Notes under the pieces: model-generated
The model's input: the letters and a program-made list of their open reading frames with translations, nothing else
Databases searched by the model: none
Told to the model about the DNA's origin: nothing
Assembly: GCA_902578515.1 (NCBI GenBank)
Contig: CACHDH010000005.1
Coordinates: 1-32,820 of the forward strand
Reading direction: 5' to 3'
Origin: an uncultured marine group I thaumarchaeote
GTDB lineage: Archaea > Thermoproteota > Nitrososphaeria > Nitrososphaerales > Nitrosopumilaceae
Length of the DNA: 32,820 nucleotides
Made by a program: the position numbers and the translations under genes
Part shown: positions 8,639 through 18,893 of the stretch, one piece after another
Position numbering within the stretch: position 1 is the stretch's first letter
How the letters are laid out: the number at the start of each line of letters is the position of its first letter

Positions 8639-9574
8639 GTGGAAATTACCATTAATGCGTTATTGACAGTTGTCGGTCTAGTCTTGCTATGCTTTGGTGG
8701 TAATTGGCTGGTAAGTGGTGGTGTGTCCATTGCCAAGAAGCTTAGAATTAGTCAGATGGTAATTGGTTTAACAGTTGTAGCATATGGAACATCAACTCCT
8801 GAATTGGCAGCTAGTGTTGCGGCATCGCTAGGTTCGCACACAGATCTAATTCTGGGAAACATAGTTGGAAGTAACATCAGCAACGTGGGAATGGTAATCG
8901 GCATATCAGCAATCATCTCTCCTTTGGTAGTAAGCAAGGCAACCACAAGGAAAGAAGTTCCAATCATGATTGGCGTTATGCTGCTCTTGGTTGCAATGTC
9001 TATAGATGGAGAAATATCACAGTACGACGGAGTTTTGCTGATTGCTGGACTGATTGCGTTTACTGTTTATACAGTTTCAAGGGCTAAAAAAGAACGAAAG
9101 AAGGAAGAGGAAGATACGTCAGCTCAAAAATCATCCATGCCAAAGGCAGTGGGGTTAGTTGCAATCGGCTCTGGACTTTTGTATCTTGGAGGTTATCTTA
9201 CAATAGAAAACGTCGTGTCAATTGCACAGAGCATCGGAGTGTCGGAAACCGTAGTGGGAATAACCATAGTTGCCATAGGAACATCACTCCCAGAACTCAT
9301 CACATCTTTAATTGCAATAAAGAAGGGCCACACCGACATAGGAATTGGAAACATTGTTGGAAGCAATATTTACAACATACTTATGATCATGGGAGTAGCT
9401 TCTGTGATAACCGGCATAGCTGTTGTACCTGAGATCTTCAATGATTATATCATAATGATTGGATTTGCTGTTGTACTAATTGCATTCTTAAGATCTGGCA
9501 TAATTCCACGAGCTGCTGGAATTGGATTGGCAATTGCGTATGCAGTGTATCTTGGTTACACTTTGTTGTTCTAG
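8639..9574 (+). CDS. calcium/sodium antiporter (CaCA family, YrbG-like)
   Basis: 311 aa; two inverted CaCA repeats: 'AYGTSTPELAASVAA...GNIVGSNISNVGMV' and 'AIGTSLPELITSLIA...GNIVGSNIYNILMI'. Confidence 0.93.
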   Translation: MEITINALLTVVGLVLLCFGGNWLVSGGVSIAKKLRISQMVIGLTVVAYGTSTPELAASVAASLGSHTDLILGNIVGSNISNVGMVIGISAIISPLVVSKATTRKEVPIMIGVMLLLVAMSIDGEISQYDGVLLIAGLIAFTVYTVSRAKKERKKEEEDTSAQKSSMPKAVGLVAIGSGLLYLGGYLTIENVVSIAQSIGVSETVVGITIVAIGTSLPELITSLIAIKKGHTDIGIGNIVGSNIYNILMIMGVASVITGIAVVPEIFNDYIIMIGFAVVLIAFLRSGIIPRAAGIGLAIAYAVYLGYTLLF

Positions 9575-10251
9575 GTTCTCTTTCCCTTTGATTCCTTTAA
9601 AGACGAAATATCAAATCCTTTTGCTAATCGTATACTAGTTTTGACTTTTTTGTTTGGGTCAAACCCGTCAGGGACAACAAATTCATTCCAATCAAAAATC
9701 TTGTAAAACGATTTTTTCCCTTTTTCTAGAATGATTAAAATTTTTAATTTAGACTTATTCTCTTTAACAATTCTATTAAAGTTTAGAACTTCATAATTAG
9801 TCACATAAAATCTATTCATGTTTTTATTTTTTTTGTAAGTTTTGTGCTTGACTTCAAACACATAGTATGACTTTCCTTTTTTACAAAAAATATCTACATA
9901 GCTTAACTCGAATAGGCTGTTTCCGCTTTTCAGACTATCAATTTGCTTTTGATAATAGGATTTGCTAAAGTCAGTTGGGCGCCCCAGTGCTTTTGTGTCT
10001 CTCCCATGTTCAAAGAAGCCAATCCATTCATTTCTGTTGATTTCAGGCATAATTGATTTTCCAACGTATAGTTTGATTAAGGAAAATAGCTTCTTCCTTT
10101 TTCTAATCTTGATAACCCAAGACCGTTTTTCTCTTTTTAATTTTTCTTCGGAATAAATAATTTCATACCCTTCTTTTTCTAAAATATCTAATGCCATAAT
10201 TTCAGCATCAAAGCCTTTTTGAGAAATGGCAGACAATGTTACCATCTGCAT
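9571..10251 (-). CDS. hypothetical protein with PD-(D/E)XK nuclease-like motif
   Basis: 226 aa, Lys-rich; 'YVDIFCKKGKSYYVFEVKHKTYKK' (D...ExK) and N-terminal 'GFDAEIMALDILEKEGYEII'; 4-bp convergent overlap with the antiporter. Confidence 0.55.
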   Translation of the reverse strand: MQMVTLSAISQKGFDAEIMALDILEKEGYEIIYSEEKLKREKRSWVIKIRKRKKLFSLIKLYVGKSIMPEINRNEWIGFFEHGRDTKALGRPTDFSKSYYQKQIDSLKSGNSLFELSYVDIFCKKGKSYYVFEVKHKTYKKNKNMNRFYVTNYEVLNFNRIVKENKSKLKILIILEKGKKSFYKIFDWNEFVVPDGFDPNKKVKTSIRLAKGFDISSLKESKGKRT

Positions 10252-10273
10252 TATTCTAGAATATGAGTTTGAT

Positions 10274-11533
10274 CTACGTTCTTTCGTACCTGAATTTTTT
10301 AATTTTGATCAAATCAAAATAAGAGCCAAACTTTGAATCATCTACATTGTCCAAATCCTCGTCGTTTGGTTCATTTTCAAACGTCCTGAGAATTTTATAG
10401 GTGGTATTTCTTTCTGCGGGAATCCTGCCAACATCTCTGACAAGGCGCCGGATTTGCTTTGGCTTCAACAGTTGGCCATACTGTGAGCCTGCAGCAGTTG
10501 AGATGCTCTCATTGATCAGTGTTCCCCCAAAGTCGTTTGCGCCACATTTCAGTAGACGCTGTGACATTTTTTCACCAGTTTTTACCCATGACATCTGTAT
10601 ATTGTCGATGCAGTTGTTCAACATGATTCTGGAGACCGCATGTGTCAACATTATGTCGTCTGAATCAGCGCCAGAGCGAATTCCCTTGTGCAAACCATGC
10701 TTGTACATGGGCGCTTCTGTATGTACAAAATTGAGCGGCACAAATTCGGTAAATCCTCCAGTCTCCTTCTGTATTTTGCGAATGATTCCAATGTGATTGG
10801 CACGGTCTACATAACTTTCCATGTGACCATACATCATAGTTGACGTTGACCTTATTCCAATCTTATGGGCAGTTTTGATAACCTTAATCCAGTCCTTAAC
10901 AGAAATTCTGCCTGGTGAAATTTTATCACGCATTTTTTGATCTAAAATTTCAGCTGACGTACCTGGAATAGTATCCACGCCCGCATTCTTTAATCTCAAA
11001 AGGTAATCTCTTATTGTAATACCGTTTGTTGTTGCTCCATACAAAATCTCTTCAGGTGAAAATCCATGAATGTGCATCTTTGGAATTTCTTTCTTTATCT
11101 CACGACAAATTTTTTCATATAGTTCGCCGTCCATGTCAGGTGGTAGACCAGCCTGTATGCAAACTTCCGTCGCACCTAACTCATGTGCTTCCTTGGATCT
11201 TCTAACTATTTCTTCTACTGGGAGGAGATAACCTTCCTCTTCCCTGAAGTCTCTGCTGAATGCGCAAAATCCACATTGCTTTATACATACATTTGTGAAG
11301 TTGATGTTTCTGTTTACAACATACGTGACAATATCTCCCACTCTTCTTTTTCTAAGTTCGTCAGCTACGGAACAAACAAGTTCATGATCAGTTCCTCTTG
11401 CGGAAAATAACATTACAGAATCTTTTATGTCGATTTCCTTTTCTGACAATGCGTCGTTTAGTATTCCGGCAATGACTGGATCAGCGTGTTTAAGTTCTGA
11501 ATCAAAATTTGTATTTTCTAATGTCATCTCCAA
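10274..11533 (-). CDS. cofH: FO synthase subunit 2 (F420 biosynthesis)
   Basis: 419 aa; 'NRNINFTNVCIKQCGFCAFSR' radical SAM motif typical of CofH. Confidence 0.92.
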   Translation of the reverse strand: MEMTLENTNFDSELKHADPVIAGILNDALSEKEIDIKDSVMLFSARGTDHELVCSVADELRKRRVGDIVTYVVNRNINFTNVCIKQCGFCAFSRDFREEEGYLLPVEEIVRRSKEAHELGATEVCIQAGLPPDMDGELYEKICREIKKEIPKMHIHGFSPEEILYGATTNGITIRDYLLRLKNAGVDTIPGTSAEILDQKMRDKISPGRISVKDWIKVIKTAHKIGIRSTSTMMYGHMESYVDRANHIGIIRKIQKETGGFTEFVPLNFVHTEAPMYKHGLHKGIRSGADSDDIMLTHAVSRIMLNNCIDNIQMSWVKTGEKMSQRLLKCGANDFGGTLINESISTAAGSQYGQLLKPKQIRRLVRDVGRIPAERNTTYKILRTFENEPNDEDLDNVDDSKFGSYFDLIKIKKFRYERT

Positions 11534-12693
11534 AATTCCCTCCTAACATAGTTTTCATCATCTGAAAGCCGTTCGATTTTTTCTTTTAGGTTTGAATTAA
11601 TCATACTGATGAATTCCGGATACACTGGGAAGCGTGCTTTTAATTCAAAATCTTGCGCTGTACATTTTTTTTCCAAGGTGTTAATCTGAGGCCAAGCGAA
11701 TTCTGGGTTAACATAATCCACAGTTATTGGTGATATTCCTCCCCAATCATTTATTCCAACATCAAGAAAGTCATCGTAATTAGTGGGTGAGAGGTTTGGC
11801 GGAATCTGGATATTCATTTCAGGCAAAATTATCCTTGACATCGCTACTATCCTCTTGAAATATTCTTTTGATGTAGATGGATGATCCTTCATCTTTGTAT
11901 CATGTTTTGGCTCAAAGTTTTGTAAGATTACTTCTTGGATATTTCCAAATTGTTTGTGAAGTGTTTTGATTGTAAAAAGAGAATCAATTATTTCATGTTC
12001 GTTCTCTCCTATTCCAACTAGGATTCCCGTCGTCATTGGTATTTTTAATTCGCCCGCATTTTTTAAAATCTGGATTCTTGCCTTTGGGTCCTTGCTTGGT
12101 GCATCGTGATGTGGCATTCCTTTTTCTGCAAGTCTATGGCTAGAATTTTCTAACATCAGTCCCATGCTAACATTTGTTTTTTTCAGCTCATTCATCTCGG
12201 ACTTGTTGAGATTTCCAGCATTTGTATGAGGAAACAATCCTTCGTCTAATAGTAATTCGGAACAATGCGCCAAATATTCACCAGTGGATGAAAAGCCATT
12301 TTGTCTAAGCCATTTCGATGCTTCATCATACTTTTGTTCGGGACTTTCACCAGTAACAAGCAATGCTTCTACACATCTTAGTTTTCTAGCTGATTCCGCT
12401 AGATTTTTCACGTCATCAATGTTCATCATTGAAAGCTTTGATTCGCCAATTTCAGCCTTGTATGTGCAGTATGAACATGTATCCCTGCAAAGATTTACGA
12501 TGTTAAAGAATGCCTTCTTTGAAAAAGAAACAACTTTTCCCTTATGGTGGTCACGAAGATTATTAGCAACTTTGAAAATTTTTTCCGAGTCATATTTTGA
12601 ATGTGAAAATAATTCATATGCGTCATCTTTCGTGATCTCCTTTCCTTCCAAAACTTTGTTTAATGGTTCAAAATCAAATTCTAATCTGCTCAA
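11524..12693 (-). CDS. cofG: FO synthase subunit 1 (F420 biosynthesis)
   Basis: 389 aa; 'FFNIVNLCRDTCSYCTYKAEIG' radical SAM motif typical of CofG; 10-bp overlap with cofH. Confidence 0.92.
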   Translation of the reverse strand: MSRLEFDFEPLNKVLEGKEITKDDAYELFSHSKYDSEKIFKVANNLRDHHKGKVVSFSKKAFFNIVNLCRDTCSYCTYKAEIGESKLSMMNIDDVKNLAESARKLRCVEALLVTGESPEQKYDEASKWLRQNGFSSTGEYLAHCSELLLDEGLFPHTNAGNLNKSEMNELKKTNVSMGLMLENSSHRLAEKGMPHHDAPSKDPKARIQILKNAGELKIPMTTGILVGIGENEHEIIDSLFTIKTLHKQFGNIQEVILQNFEPKHDTKMKDHPSTSKEYFKRIVAMSRIILPEMNIQIPPNLSPTNYDDFLDVGINDWGGISPITVDYVNPEFAWPQINTLEKKCTAQDFELKARFPVYPEFISMINSNLKEKIERLSDDENYVRREFWR

Positions 12694-12736
12694 CAGAAAT
12701 AATACTTGATTTCAAGTATTTATTTTTGATTTTTAA

Positions 12737-13885
12737 TTATAGATCTGGTCTTTCAACCAATTCTAAGGATATGTGCATAAACTCTCCATCCCTTAGTATA
12801 CCCAATGACATTGTGTCACCAACAGATTTCTCACGTTGCAAGTGAACTAGTATATCGCTAATTTTTCTCACTTCTTTATCATCAACTGATAATATGATAT
12901 CACCATTTGCAGGGTATTCCTTACCATCAATCATTTGAGTTTCCGTCATTCCTTTCAAACCAGCCTTATCTGCGGGACTTCCATCAACCACTGTGATCAC
13001 GATAAATCCTTTAGCATCTTTGAGGTCTAACACTCTAGCAAGTTCTGGGTCTATATCTCTGCCAGAAATTCCAATCCATGGATGTTTGTATTCCCCGTCT
13101 TCTATCAGACCTGGAACTATTTTCAATGCAGTGTTGGATGGAACTGCAAATCCAATTCCACTAAATTCACCAGATATAGATTGTATAGCTGTATTGATTC
13201 CTATCACTTCTCCCTTCATATTCAATAATGGTCCACCTGAGTTTCCTGGATTTATTGCTGCGTCAGTTTGAATAACATCTGGAATTGAAAACCCGCTGTC
13301 TTGAGTAGGGAGTAATCTGCCAATCTGACTAACAATACCAGAAGTCATTGAACCTGAAAGTCCAAATGGGTTTCCAATAGCAGCTACCGGTTCACCAACA
13401 TGAAGTTGTGATGAGTCACCCATCTGTAATGGATGTAGTAAACGTGGTTTTTCACTGACCTTGATGACAGCAATGTCTGTAAATTTGTCCTTTCCTACTA
13501 TCTCAGCATCATATTGTGTTCCATCCAAAAATGTTACAGTTGCTTTACTAGCGCCTTCAACAACATGTGCATTTGTAATAATGTGACCCAAATTATCATA
13601 AACAAAACCAGAACCCATACCAGGCGTATCCCTTGGTCCATCAGGTCCTCTCTGAACACCAATTTTCACTACACCAGCCTCAGATTTTTCAAACAGTTGG
13701 ACTAGATTGAGATTACCTTTTGCTGTATATGACGTTTCATCACCCAATATTGTTGTGTCATGTCCATTTGACGTAATCAGTTCAGGTGTTCCAACATTTT
13801 CAGAGGGAATTACAATAAACGCGAAAAGCAGTATTGCTATAGTAGCTCCCACTATACCACCAACAACAAATCCAGATTTTGCCAA
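12737..13885 (-). CDS. HtrA/DegP-like serine protease with N-terminal TM anchor and PDZ domain
   Basis: 382 aa; catalytic 'ITNAHVV', 'FTDIAVIKV', 'NPGNSGGPLLN'; C-terminal PDZ 'GFIVITVVDGSPADKAGLKG'. Confidence 0.93.
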   Translation of the reverse strand: MAKSGFVVGGIVGATIAILLFAFIVIPSENVGTPELITSNGHDTTILGDETSYTAKGNLNLVQLFEKSEAGVVKIGVQRGPDGPRDTPGMGSGFVYDNLGHIITNAHVVEGASKATVTFLDGTQYDAEIVGKDKFTDIAVIKVSEKPRLLHPLQMGDSSQLHVGEPVAAIGNPFGLSGSMTSGIVSQIGRLLPTQDSGFSIPDVIQTDAAINPGNSGGPLLNMKGEVIGINTAIQSISGEFSGIGFAVPSNTALKIVPGLIEDGEYKHPWIGISGRDIDPELARVLDLKDAKGFIVITVVDGSPADKAGLKGMTETQMIDGKEYPANGDIILSVDDKEVRKISDILVHLQREKSVGDTMSLGILRDGEFMHISLELVERPDL

Positions 13886-13922
13886 GTGTTTTTTTCCTCT
13901 TATTTTTTATCTATAAACCATT

Positions 13923-15131
13923 CTATACATTGATGGATTTTTGGACCTGCCCTTTCATATGATACGTTCTTCCTCTCCATGATACAGCTGTCTTGCTTTT
14001 TGCCTGAATTAAGCCAGCCAAAAAACCACAAGCCACAATGAAGCCACCAACAGGTGCAAGCAACGAGTATCTTAATTTCAGATCAAGACCCTTTGTTGCA
14101 TCCAACATTCCTCCTAAGTATACAAGTGAAGATGTAATACATGAGATTACAAAAAGTACCAAAGACGAATCTGAATTAAAAATAATTGCAGAGTATGCAA
14201 GAATCGGAAATGGCATGAACAATAAAAATAAAACTCCAAAAAAACTTGCCACAGCAATTTTTGCATTTTGAAGATAGAGTGGTATCATAAGTCTCTTTAG
14301 CGCGTTCCATAGTGTGGAGGAATCTCTTGCCCATACAGCGTCAATAAGATGTTCACCCCTTACCATACGCATTTTGAAGTTGGATTCTTTGACTTTTTTT
14401 CCAAGCGCACCATCTTCAACAATTTCACTTTTCACACCTTCATGTGTTCCAACAGAATCATAAGTTGTTTTTTTCATAATAAAGAAACTTCCAAAAAAAT
14501 ATCCAGTGTTTTTTGATTTATCATTTACACGTAACGCAGAAAATCTAGTATGCAAAAATGTGGAAATCATTGGCAGCGTTATTTTTGTTATTCCATCTAA
14601 ACACAACATTTTTGGAATAACTGTTAGCGCATCAAGTTCTAATGACAGTAGATGAGATACAGCAAGGGAAATTACAGATTTTTTATGTGTAGTATCAGCA
14701 TCGGTAAATAGAAGTAAATCTCCTGAAGCAACTTTGTATCCCTCCATGCATGCCCAATTTTTTCCCATCCATCCATCAGGTTTTGTCTTAGCATCTACAA
14801 AAATTACTTTGGGAAATTTTTCAGAATATTTTTTCATTATATTTCCAGTTGAGTCATCTGATGAGTCGTTAATCGCTATGATCTCATAGTTGTCATAGTC
14901 TTGTTCGACTAAGGAGTTAAGACATTTTTCAATAAATTTTTCTTCATTTCGTGCAGGTAAAATTACTGAAACCTTTGGATTTGAATGATTCTTTTTTTCG
15001 AATTTATCCAAGAATGGTGAATTACTGAACGTGTTTAGCATCGACTTAATCAAAGAGATCCACGTTGCTGAAACTCCAATTAGGATTGCAACAAGTATGT
15101 AATTGATTACATCCAATATTATGTCAATCAA
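13923..15131 (-). CDS. membrane-associated family 2 glycosyltransferase
   Basis: 402 aa; 'VSVILPARNEEKFIEKCLNSL', 'EIIAINDSSDDST', 'LLFTDADT', C-terminal TM segments. Confidence 0.9.
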   Translation of the reverse strand: MIDIILDVINYILVAILIGVSATWISLIKSMLNTFSNSPFLDKFEKKNHSNPKVSVILPARNEEKFIEKCLNSLVEQDYDNYEIIAINDSSDDSTGNIMKKYSEKFPKVIFVDAKTKPDGWMGKNWACMEGYKVASGDLLLFTDADTTHKKSVISLAVSHLLSLELDALTVIPKMLCLDGITKITLPMISTFLHTRFSALRVNDKSKNTGYFFGSFFIMKKTTYDSVGTHEGVKSEIVEDGALGKKVKESNFKMRMVRGEHLIDAVWARDSSTLWNALKRLMIPLYLQNAKIAVASFFGVLFLLFMPFPILAYSAIIFNSDSSLVLFVISCITSSLVYLGGMLDATKGLDLKLRYSLLAPVGGFIVACGFLAGLIQAKSKTAVSWRGRTYHMKGQVQKSINV

Positions 15132-15551
15132 TTAGGAACTCTCAGCCTGTTTTTTTATTGATTCTATAGCTTGCTCTGTTCCACTTCGTATGTGTTTCTT
15201 AATCATACCTGTAAACATGCCAGCTAAGCCACCCATTTTAATATCCCAGTTAGCCTCAAGTAAAGAACCAGCGTCTTTAGATTTTAGGTTTAGAGTTTTT
15301 GAACCTTTGATTATTCCCTCAGTGAATTCAGCATGAATTCTTTCCTTTGGTTCTAAAGTGATTTTTTGCATACACTTGGAATCCCTGAACGCGATAACTA
15401 TTTCTCTAGTTATCAAATTACCATCACGAGAAATTATCTTTGTTTCCTTTGTTCCCTTCCAAAATTTTGGTTCTGCATCAAGATCTGAAATTATATCCCA
15501 AACTTTATCGATTGGTGCATTAATCTCAATTGATGTATCTATAGTTGCCAT
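15132..15551 (-). CDS. SRPBCC / START-like protein
   Basis: 139 aa; 'IDTSIEINAPIDKVWDIISDLDAEPKFWKGTKE' typical SRPBCC N-terminus. Confidence 0.8.
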   Translation of the reverse strand: MATIDTSIEINAPIDKVWDIISDLDAEPKFWKGTKETKIISRDGNLITREIVIAFRDSKCMQKITLEPKERIHAEFTEGIIKGSKTLNLKSKDAGSLLEANWDIKMGGLAGMFTGMIKKHIRSGTEQAIESIKKQAESS

Positions 15552-15625
15552 ACGGGCATGATTTTTTTTTTAAATATTAATTTTGATTCCGTAATTAATT
15601 TTAAACAGTCAGATTAACGTGTTTC

Positions 15626-15949
15626 ATGTCTATAAGTTATGATGATTTTCAGAAGCTAGATTTGCGAGTTGCAAAGATACTCAAAATAGAAGAGATTCCT
15701 GGCAAAAGCAGAATTGTCAAGGGAGAAATTGACCTTGGTGAGGAAACAAGAGATGTCATTATTGGCGGTGCAGAATTTTATGATCCAGAAGAATTGATTG
15801 GTAAGACTGTGATAGTTGTATCTAATCTTGAGCCCAAAAAGATGGCTGGTGTAGAATCTAATGCTATGCTTCTAGCAGCTGACATTAACGATAAGCCTTT
15901 TTGGTTAACTGTTGACTCCGAGGTTCCACCTGGAACAAAAATCAAATAA
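15626..15949 (+). CDS. tRNA-binding domain protein (MetRS C-terminal/beta-subunit-like, EMAPII OB fold)
   Basis: 107 aa; 'LDLRVAKILKIEEIPGKSRIVKGEIDLGEE', 'VVSNLEPKKMAGVESNAMLLAA'. Confidence 0.88.
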   Translation: MSISYDDFQKLDLRVAKILKIEEIPGKSRIVKGEIDLGEETRDVIIGGAEFYDPEELIGKTVIVVSNLEPKKMAGVESNAMLLAADINDKPFWLTVDSEVPPGTKIK

Positions 15950-15957
15950 TTCTGTGT

Positions 15958-16518
15958 CTACTCGTACAGCATTAACTTCTTTTCCTCAAGTAATGAATGA
16001 AGATTATTAACAGACCTGTAAACATCTGGTTCCTTTTTTGCACCTGTACAAACAAGTTTTCCAGATGAAAACAAAAGGATTACAGTTTTAGGTTCAACCA
16101 TTCTATGTATTAGTCCAGGAAATTGTTCTGGTTCATACATACTTCGTGGAAGTGTTCTTGCAGCTTGTTCTAGATGTATTCGTCCACCCAAATTAATTGA
16201 CGCAACAATGTTTTGAATATCCACAATTGCATCTTTTTTCACTTTTATTCCACCCTTGCGCAATTTTTGAACAACAGATTTTACAGCGTTACGTGACATT
16301 GTTTCAGATTTTGCACCAGTGCATACCATCTTACCAGATGAAAAAATTAGAGTTGCTGTTTTTGGTGATTTTATTCGAAAAACCAATCCAGGGAATTGGT
16401 CCGGATGATATTCTACATCCGCAAACTTACGTGTAATTTCATTGAGATCCATTTTTTGATTTACCGTAGCTGAGGCCACAACATTCTCAATACTTACGAT
16501 AGGCTTAGTTTGAGGCAA
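15958..16518 (-). CDS. tbp: TATA-box-binding protein
   Basis: 186 aa with two internal repeats: 'QFPGLVFRIKSPKTATLIFSSGKMVCTGAK' and 'QFPGLIHRMVEPKTVILLFSSGKLVCTGAK'. Confidence 0.97.
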   Translation of the reverse strand: MPQTKPIVSIENVVASATVNQKMDLNEITRKFADVEYHPDQFPGLVFRIKSPKTATLIFSSGKMVCTGAKSETMSRNAVKSVVQKLRKGGIKVKKDAIVDIQNIVASINLGGRIHLEQAARTLPRSMYEPEQFPGLIHRMVEPKTVILLFSSGKLVCTGAKKEPDVYRSVNNLHSLLEEKKLMLYE

Positions 16519-16603
16519 TTAGATATGTTCTAATCATCTGTAATAAAAAGAATCACCACATCTTAGCCTGAAGAATTGGTCTTTTGTTTTCGAATGGTTT
16601 AAT

Positions 16604-17752
16604 TTGATATGCAACTTGCTTTGGTTTGTGGATTTTAGCAGCTTAGATGTACTTGACGAATTTTTTGGAATGGGCGACGATTCAAACCCATTCATGATGC
16701 TGATTTGGATACTTCCGATTATTCTTTTTGTGTTCTATGGTCAACGTATTCAATTGATAATCACTTCTAGAGACATTAAAAAAAGAATGGCTGAATTAGA
16801 ACAATTCAGAAATGAATCTAGGGATGATTTGATTGATTATGTTAAACAAAAACTAACTCCTAACGATGATCCAACTAAAAAACTTGACAGATTTTTTGAG
16901 TACTTTACAATAATGCCAGTGGACATTGATCCAAATGGAATAATTCCCAAGATTCATCACCTTGTGCGTTCAAGAGAGGATACTACAAGAAAACAGATCA
17001 AATCAATGTTCTCTGAGATTGATACGTTGGAGATTACAAAGGTTCAAAACCTTTTGGAAATAGTCGCGACATTACAACTTTTACACAAAGTCGTTAGGCA
17101 TTTGTTTTTGACTGCAAAGAAACAAAACAACTATCCTCTAATTCTGCCTCTCCAGATGTTACTTCCGTTCATTATGGAGCAGGCTGAGGCTCTTAAAGAC
17201 GCAGTTCCAGCATTTAAAAGCGGACAGCCGATCGGTGATGGAATTGGTCCACTAGTAGTTGGTGGAATGATGCTTGATACTAAAAAACAAGAAGCTGAAT
17301 TTGAAACTGTTTACAGTGAATCAGAGTTTGATGGTAGAAAACTAATTCTACTAAAAGCTGAAGGTCCATATGCTACGGTTGGTAGACCAGGCGAAGCTAC
17401 TGAATCTCTTGTAGAAAAACTAAAACCAAACGCCATAATCATGATTGACGCTGCACTGAAACTAGAAGGAGAAGATACGGGAGAGGTTGCACAAGGGTTT
17501 GGAGCTGCAATAGGTGGTATCGGCACTGATAGATTTAAGATTGAAGAAGTAGCAACAAAATATAACATTCCAGTATTTGCAATTGTAGTCAGGCAATCTG
17601 TTAAAGATGCAATTACACTTATGAAGAAAGAGATTTCTGATCAGACTGAAAATGTAAGAAACCAAGTTTATGAAATGATAACTGATAATTCAAATCCTAA
17701 TGACACTGTACTTGTCATCGGTGTTGGGAATACTCTTGGAGTTGCTCAGTAA
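16604..17752 (+). CDS. DUF1512-family membrane-anchored protein
   Basis: 382 aa; one N-terminal TM, 'GDGIGPLVVGGMM', 'AEGPYATVGRPGEATE', archaeal DUF1512 layout; the TTG start at 16604 is uncertain. Confidence 0.8.
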   Translation: MICNLLWFVDFSSLDVLDEFFGMGDDSNPFMMLIWILPIILFVFYGQRIQLIITSRDIKKRMAELEQFRNESRDDLIDYVKQKLTPNDDPTKKLDRFFEYFTIMPVDIDPNGIIPKIHHLVRSREDTTRKQIKSMFSEIDTLEITKVQNLLEIVATLQLLHKVVRHLFLTAKKQNNYPLILPLQMLLPFIMEQAEALKDAVPAFKSGQPIGDGIGPLVVGGMMLDTKKQEAEFETVYSESEFDGRKLILLKAEGPYATVGRPGEATESLVEKLKPNAIIMIDAALKLEGEDTGEVAQGFGAAIGGIGTDRFKIEEVATKYNIPVFAIVVRQSVKDAITLMKKEISDQTENVRNQVYEMITDNSNPNDTVLVIGVGNTLGVAQ

Positions 17753-17931
17753 TGTCTGATAAAAATGAAATTGTAACTGCATATACAATACAACAGTGTA
17801 ATTCTTGTAAAGAACAATCAAAACGAAAATTTTCTGATGGGGATTATGTTTTCAAGGAAATTTCAAAATGTTCATCATGTGATGGGCAAATAATAGTGAC
17901 TAAGATCTTTGGCGAATCTCTTACCCGATAG
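17752..17931 (+). CDS. 59-aa two-CxxC zinc-ribbon protein
   Basis: ATG overlaps the DUF1512 stop (TAATG); reads MSDKNEIVTAYTIQQCNSCKEQSKRKFSDGDYVFKEISKCSSCDGQIIVTKIFGESLTR; missing from the ORF track because of its length. Confidence 0.8.
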   Translation: MSDKNEIVTAYTIQQCNSCKEQSKRKFSDGDYVFKEISKCSSCDGQIIVTKIFGESLTR

Positions 17932-18820
17932 TAGTTACTGTAACGCCAGTTTGATTTGGAATAAATGTATGTTCTGCCTGTGCAACAGTCTTACCACTTG
18001 CTTCAACAAGAATAGCATATGCTTTGACTACCTTCTTTTTAATCAAAATATCAAGTAATCTTCTAGCTTCTTTTTCTTCCCATTCGTTTAACAGCCATCT
18101 TAAGGCAAATGGCAACATGTTAAAGTTGTTCCAGATGTATTCCTGCACTTTATCTGCTTCATCATCCTTTGTTCTTTTTCTTGAAGATAATGCAAAGATA
18201 TTCTTAACTTTGCCATTACGAACAAATCCTAGACCATTTTTAGCTGTAACAAACGGTTCACATGCGTATGCTTCATTCTCTGAAAAGTCAAATGAGCCAA
18301 TTGACCACATGTTAGGAACTGTTTTTCCTGCATGAATTGTATATTGATCAAGTGAATGACCGCTTAGATTGGCAATTGGCTTGAATCCCATGTCCTGTAT
18401 AGTATTCTGAATTTTCCTTCCAACATCCTTCGATTTTACGCCTGATTTGATCATTGACATAGCTGCCTCCAAGGCATTTTCTGCTGCCTGAACCAGCGAA
18501 TCGTGTTCCTGGTTATAGTTCACGGTTACAGCAGTATCAGCTATATACCCATTAATCTGAGCACCAAGATCAATTTTTATCAAGTCGGAATCTGATACTG
18601 TTTTTGTATCATTTGGCTCGGCTGTATAATGCGCTGCTATTTCATTCAGGCTAGTATTCACAGGAAATGCACATTTTGCACCACGCTTGATAATTTCTGA
18701 TTCAGCATAATCACATATTTCTGCAACTGTCTTACCAATCCAATCTTTCTTACGAACGTTTTCTCTTACTTCACCAGCAATTTTTCCCGCTTTAATGTAA
18801 TCCTCAATTTGCATTAACAT
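17921..18820 (-). CDS. map: type II methionine aminopeptidase
   Basis: 299 aa; 'DLIKIDLGAQINGYIADTAVTV', 'NLSGHSLDQYTIHAGKTVPN', 'YACEPFVT', 'AQAEHTFI'. Confidence 0.95.
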   Translation of the reverse strand: MLMQIEDYIKAGKIAGEVRENVRKKDWIGKTVAEICDYAESEIIKRGAKCAFPVNTSLNEIAAHYTAEPNDTKTVSDSDLIKIDLGAQINGYIADTAVTVNYNQEHDSLVQAAENALEAAMSMIKSGVKSKDVGRKIQNTIQDMGFKPIANLSGHSLDQYTIHAGKTVPNMWSIGSFDFSENEAYACEPFVTAKNGLGFVRNGKVKNIFALSSRKRTKDDEADKVQEYIWNNFNMLPFALRWLLNEWEEKEARRLLDILIKKKVVKAYAILVEASGKTVAQAEHTFIPNQTGVTVTTIG

Positions 18821-18893
18821 TAACTGATTTTGTATGTTATTAAAATCCTAATCATTCAATGACTATATTTGCCTGCAGGATAGATAGGTTGTT

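Noticed and set aside
10274-15551. A possible novel gene system in the cofH-cofG-HtrA-glycosyltransferase-SRPBCC run
   Set aside because: Same-strand tight packing is normal here and every member belongs to a familiar family; no evidence of a shared function.
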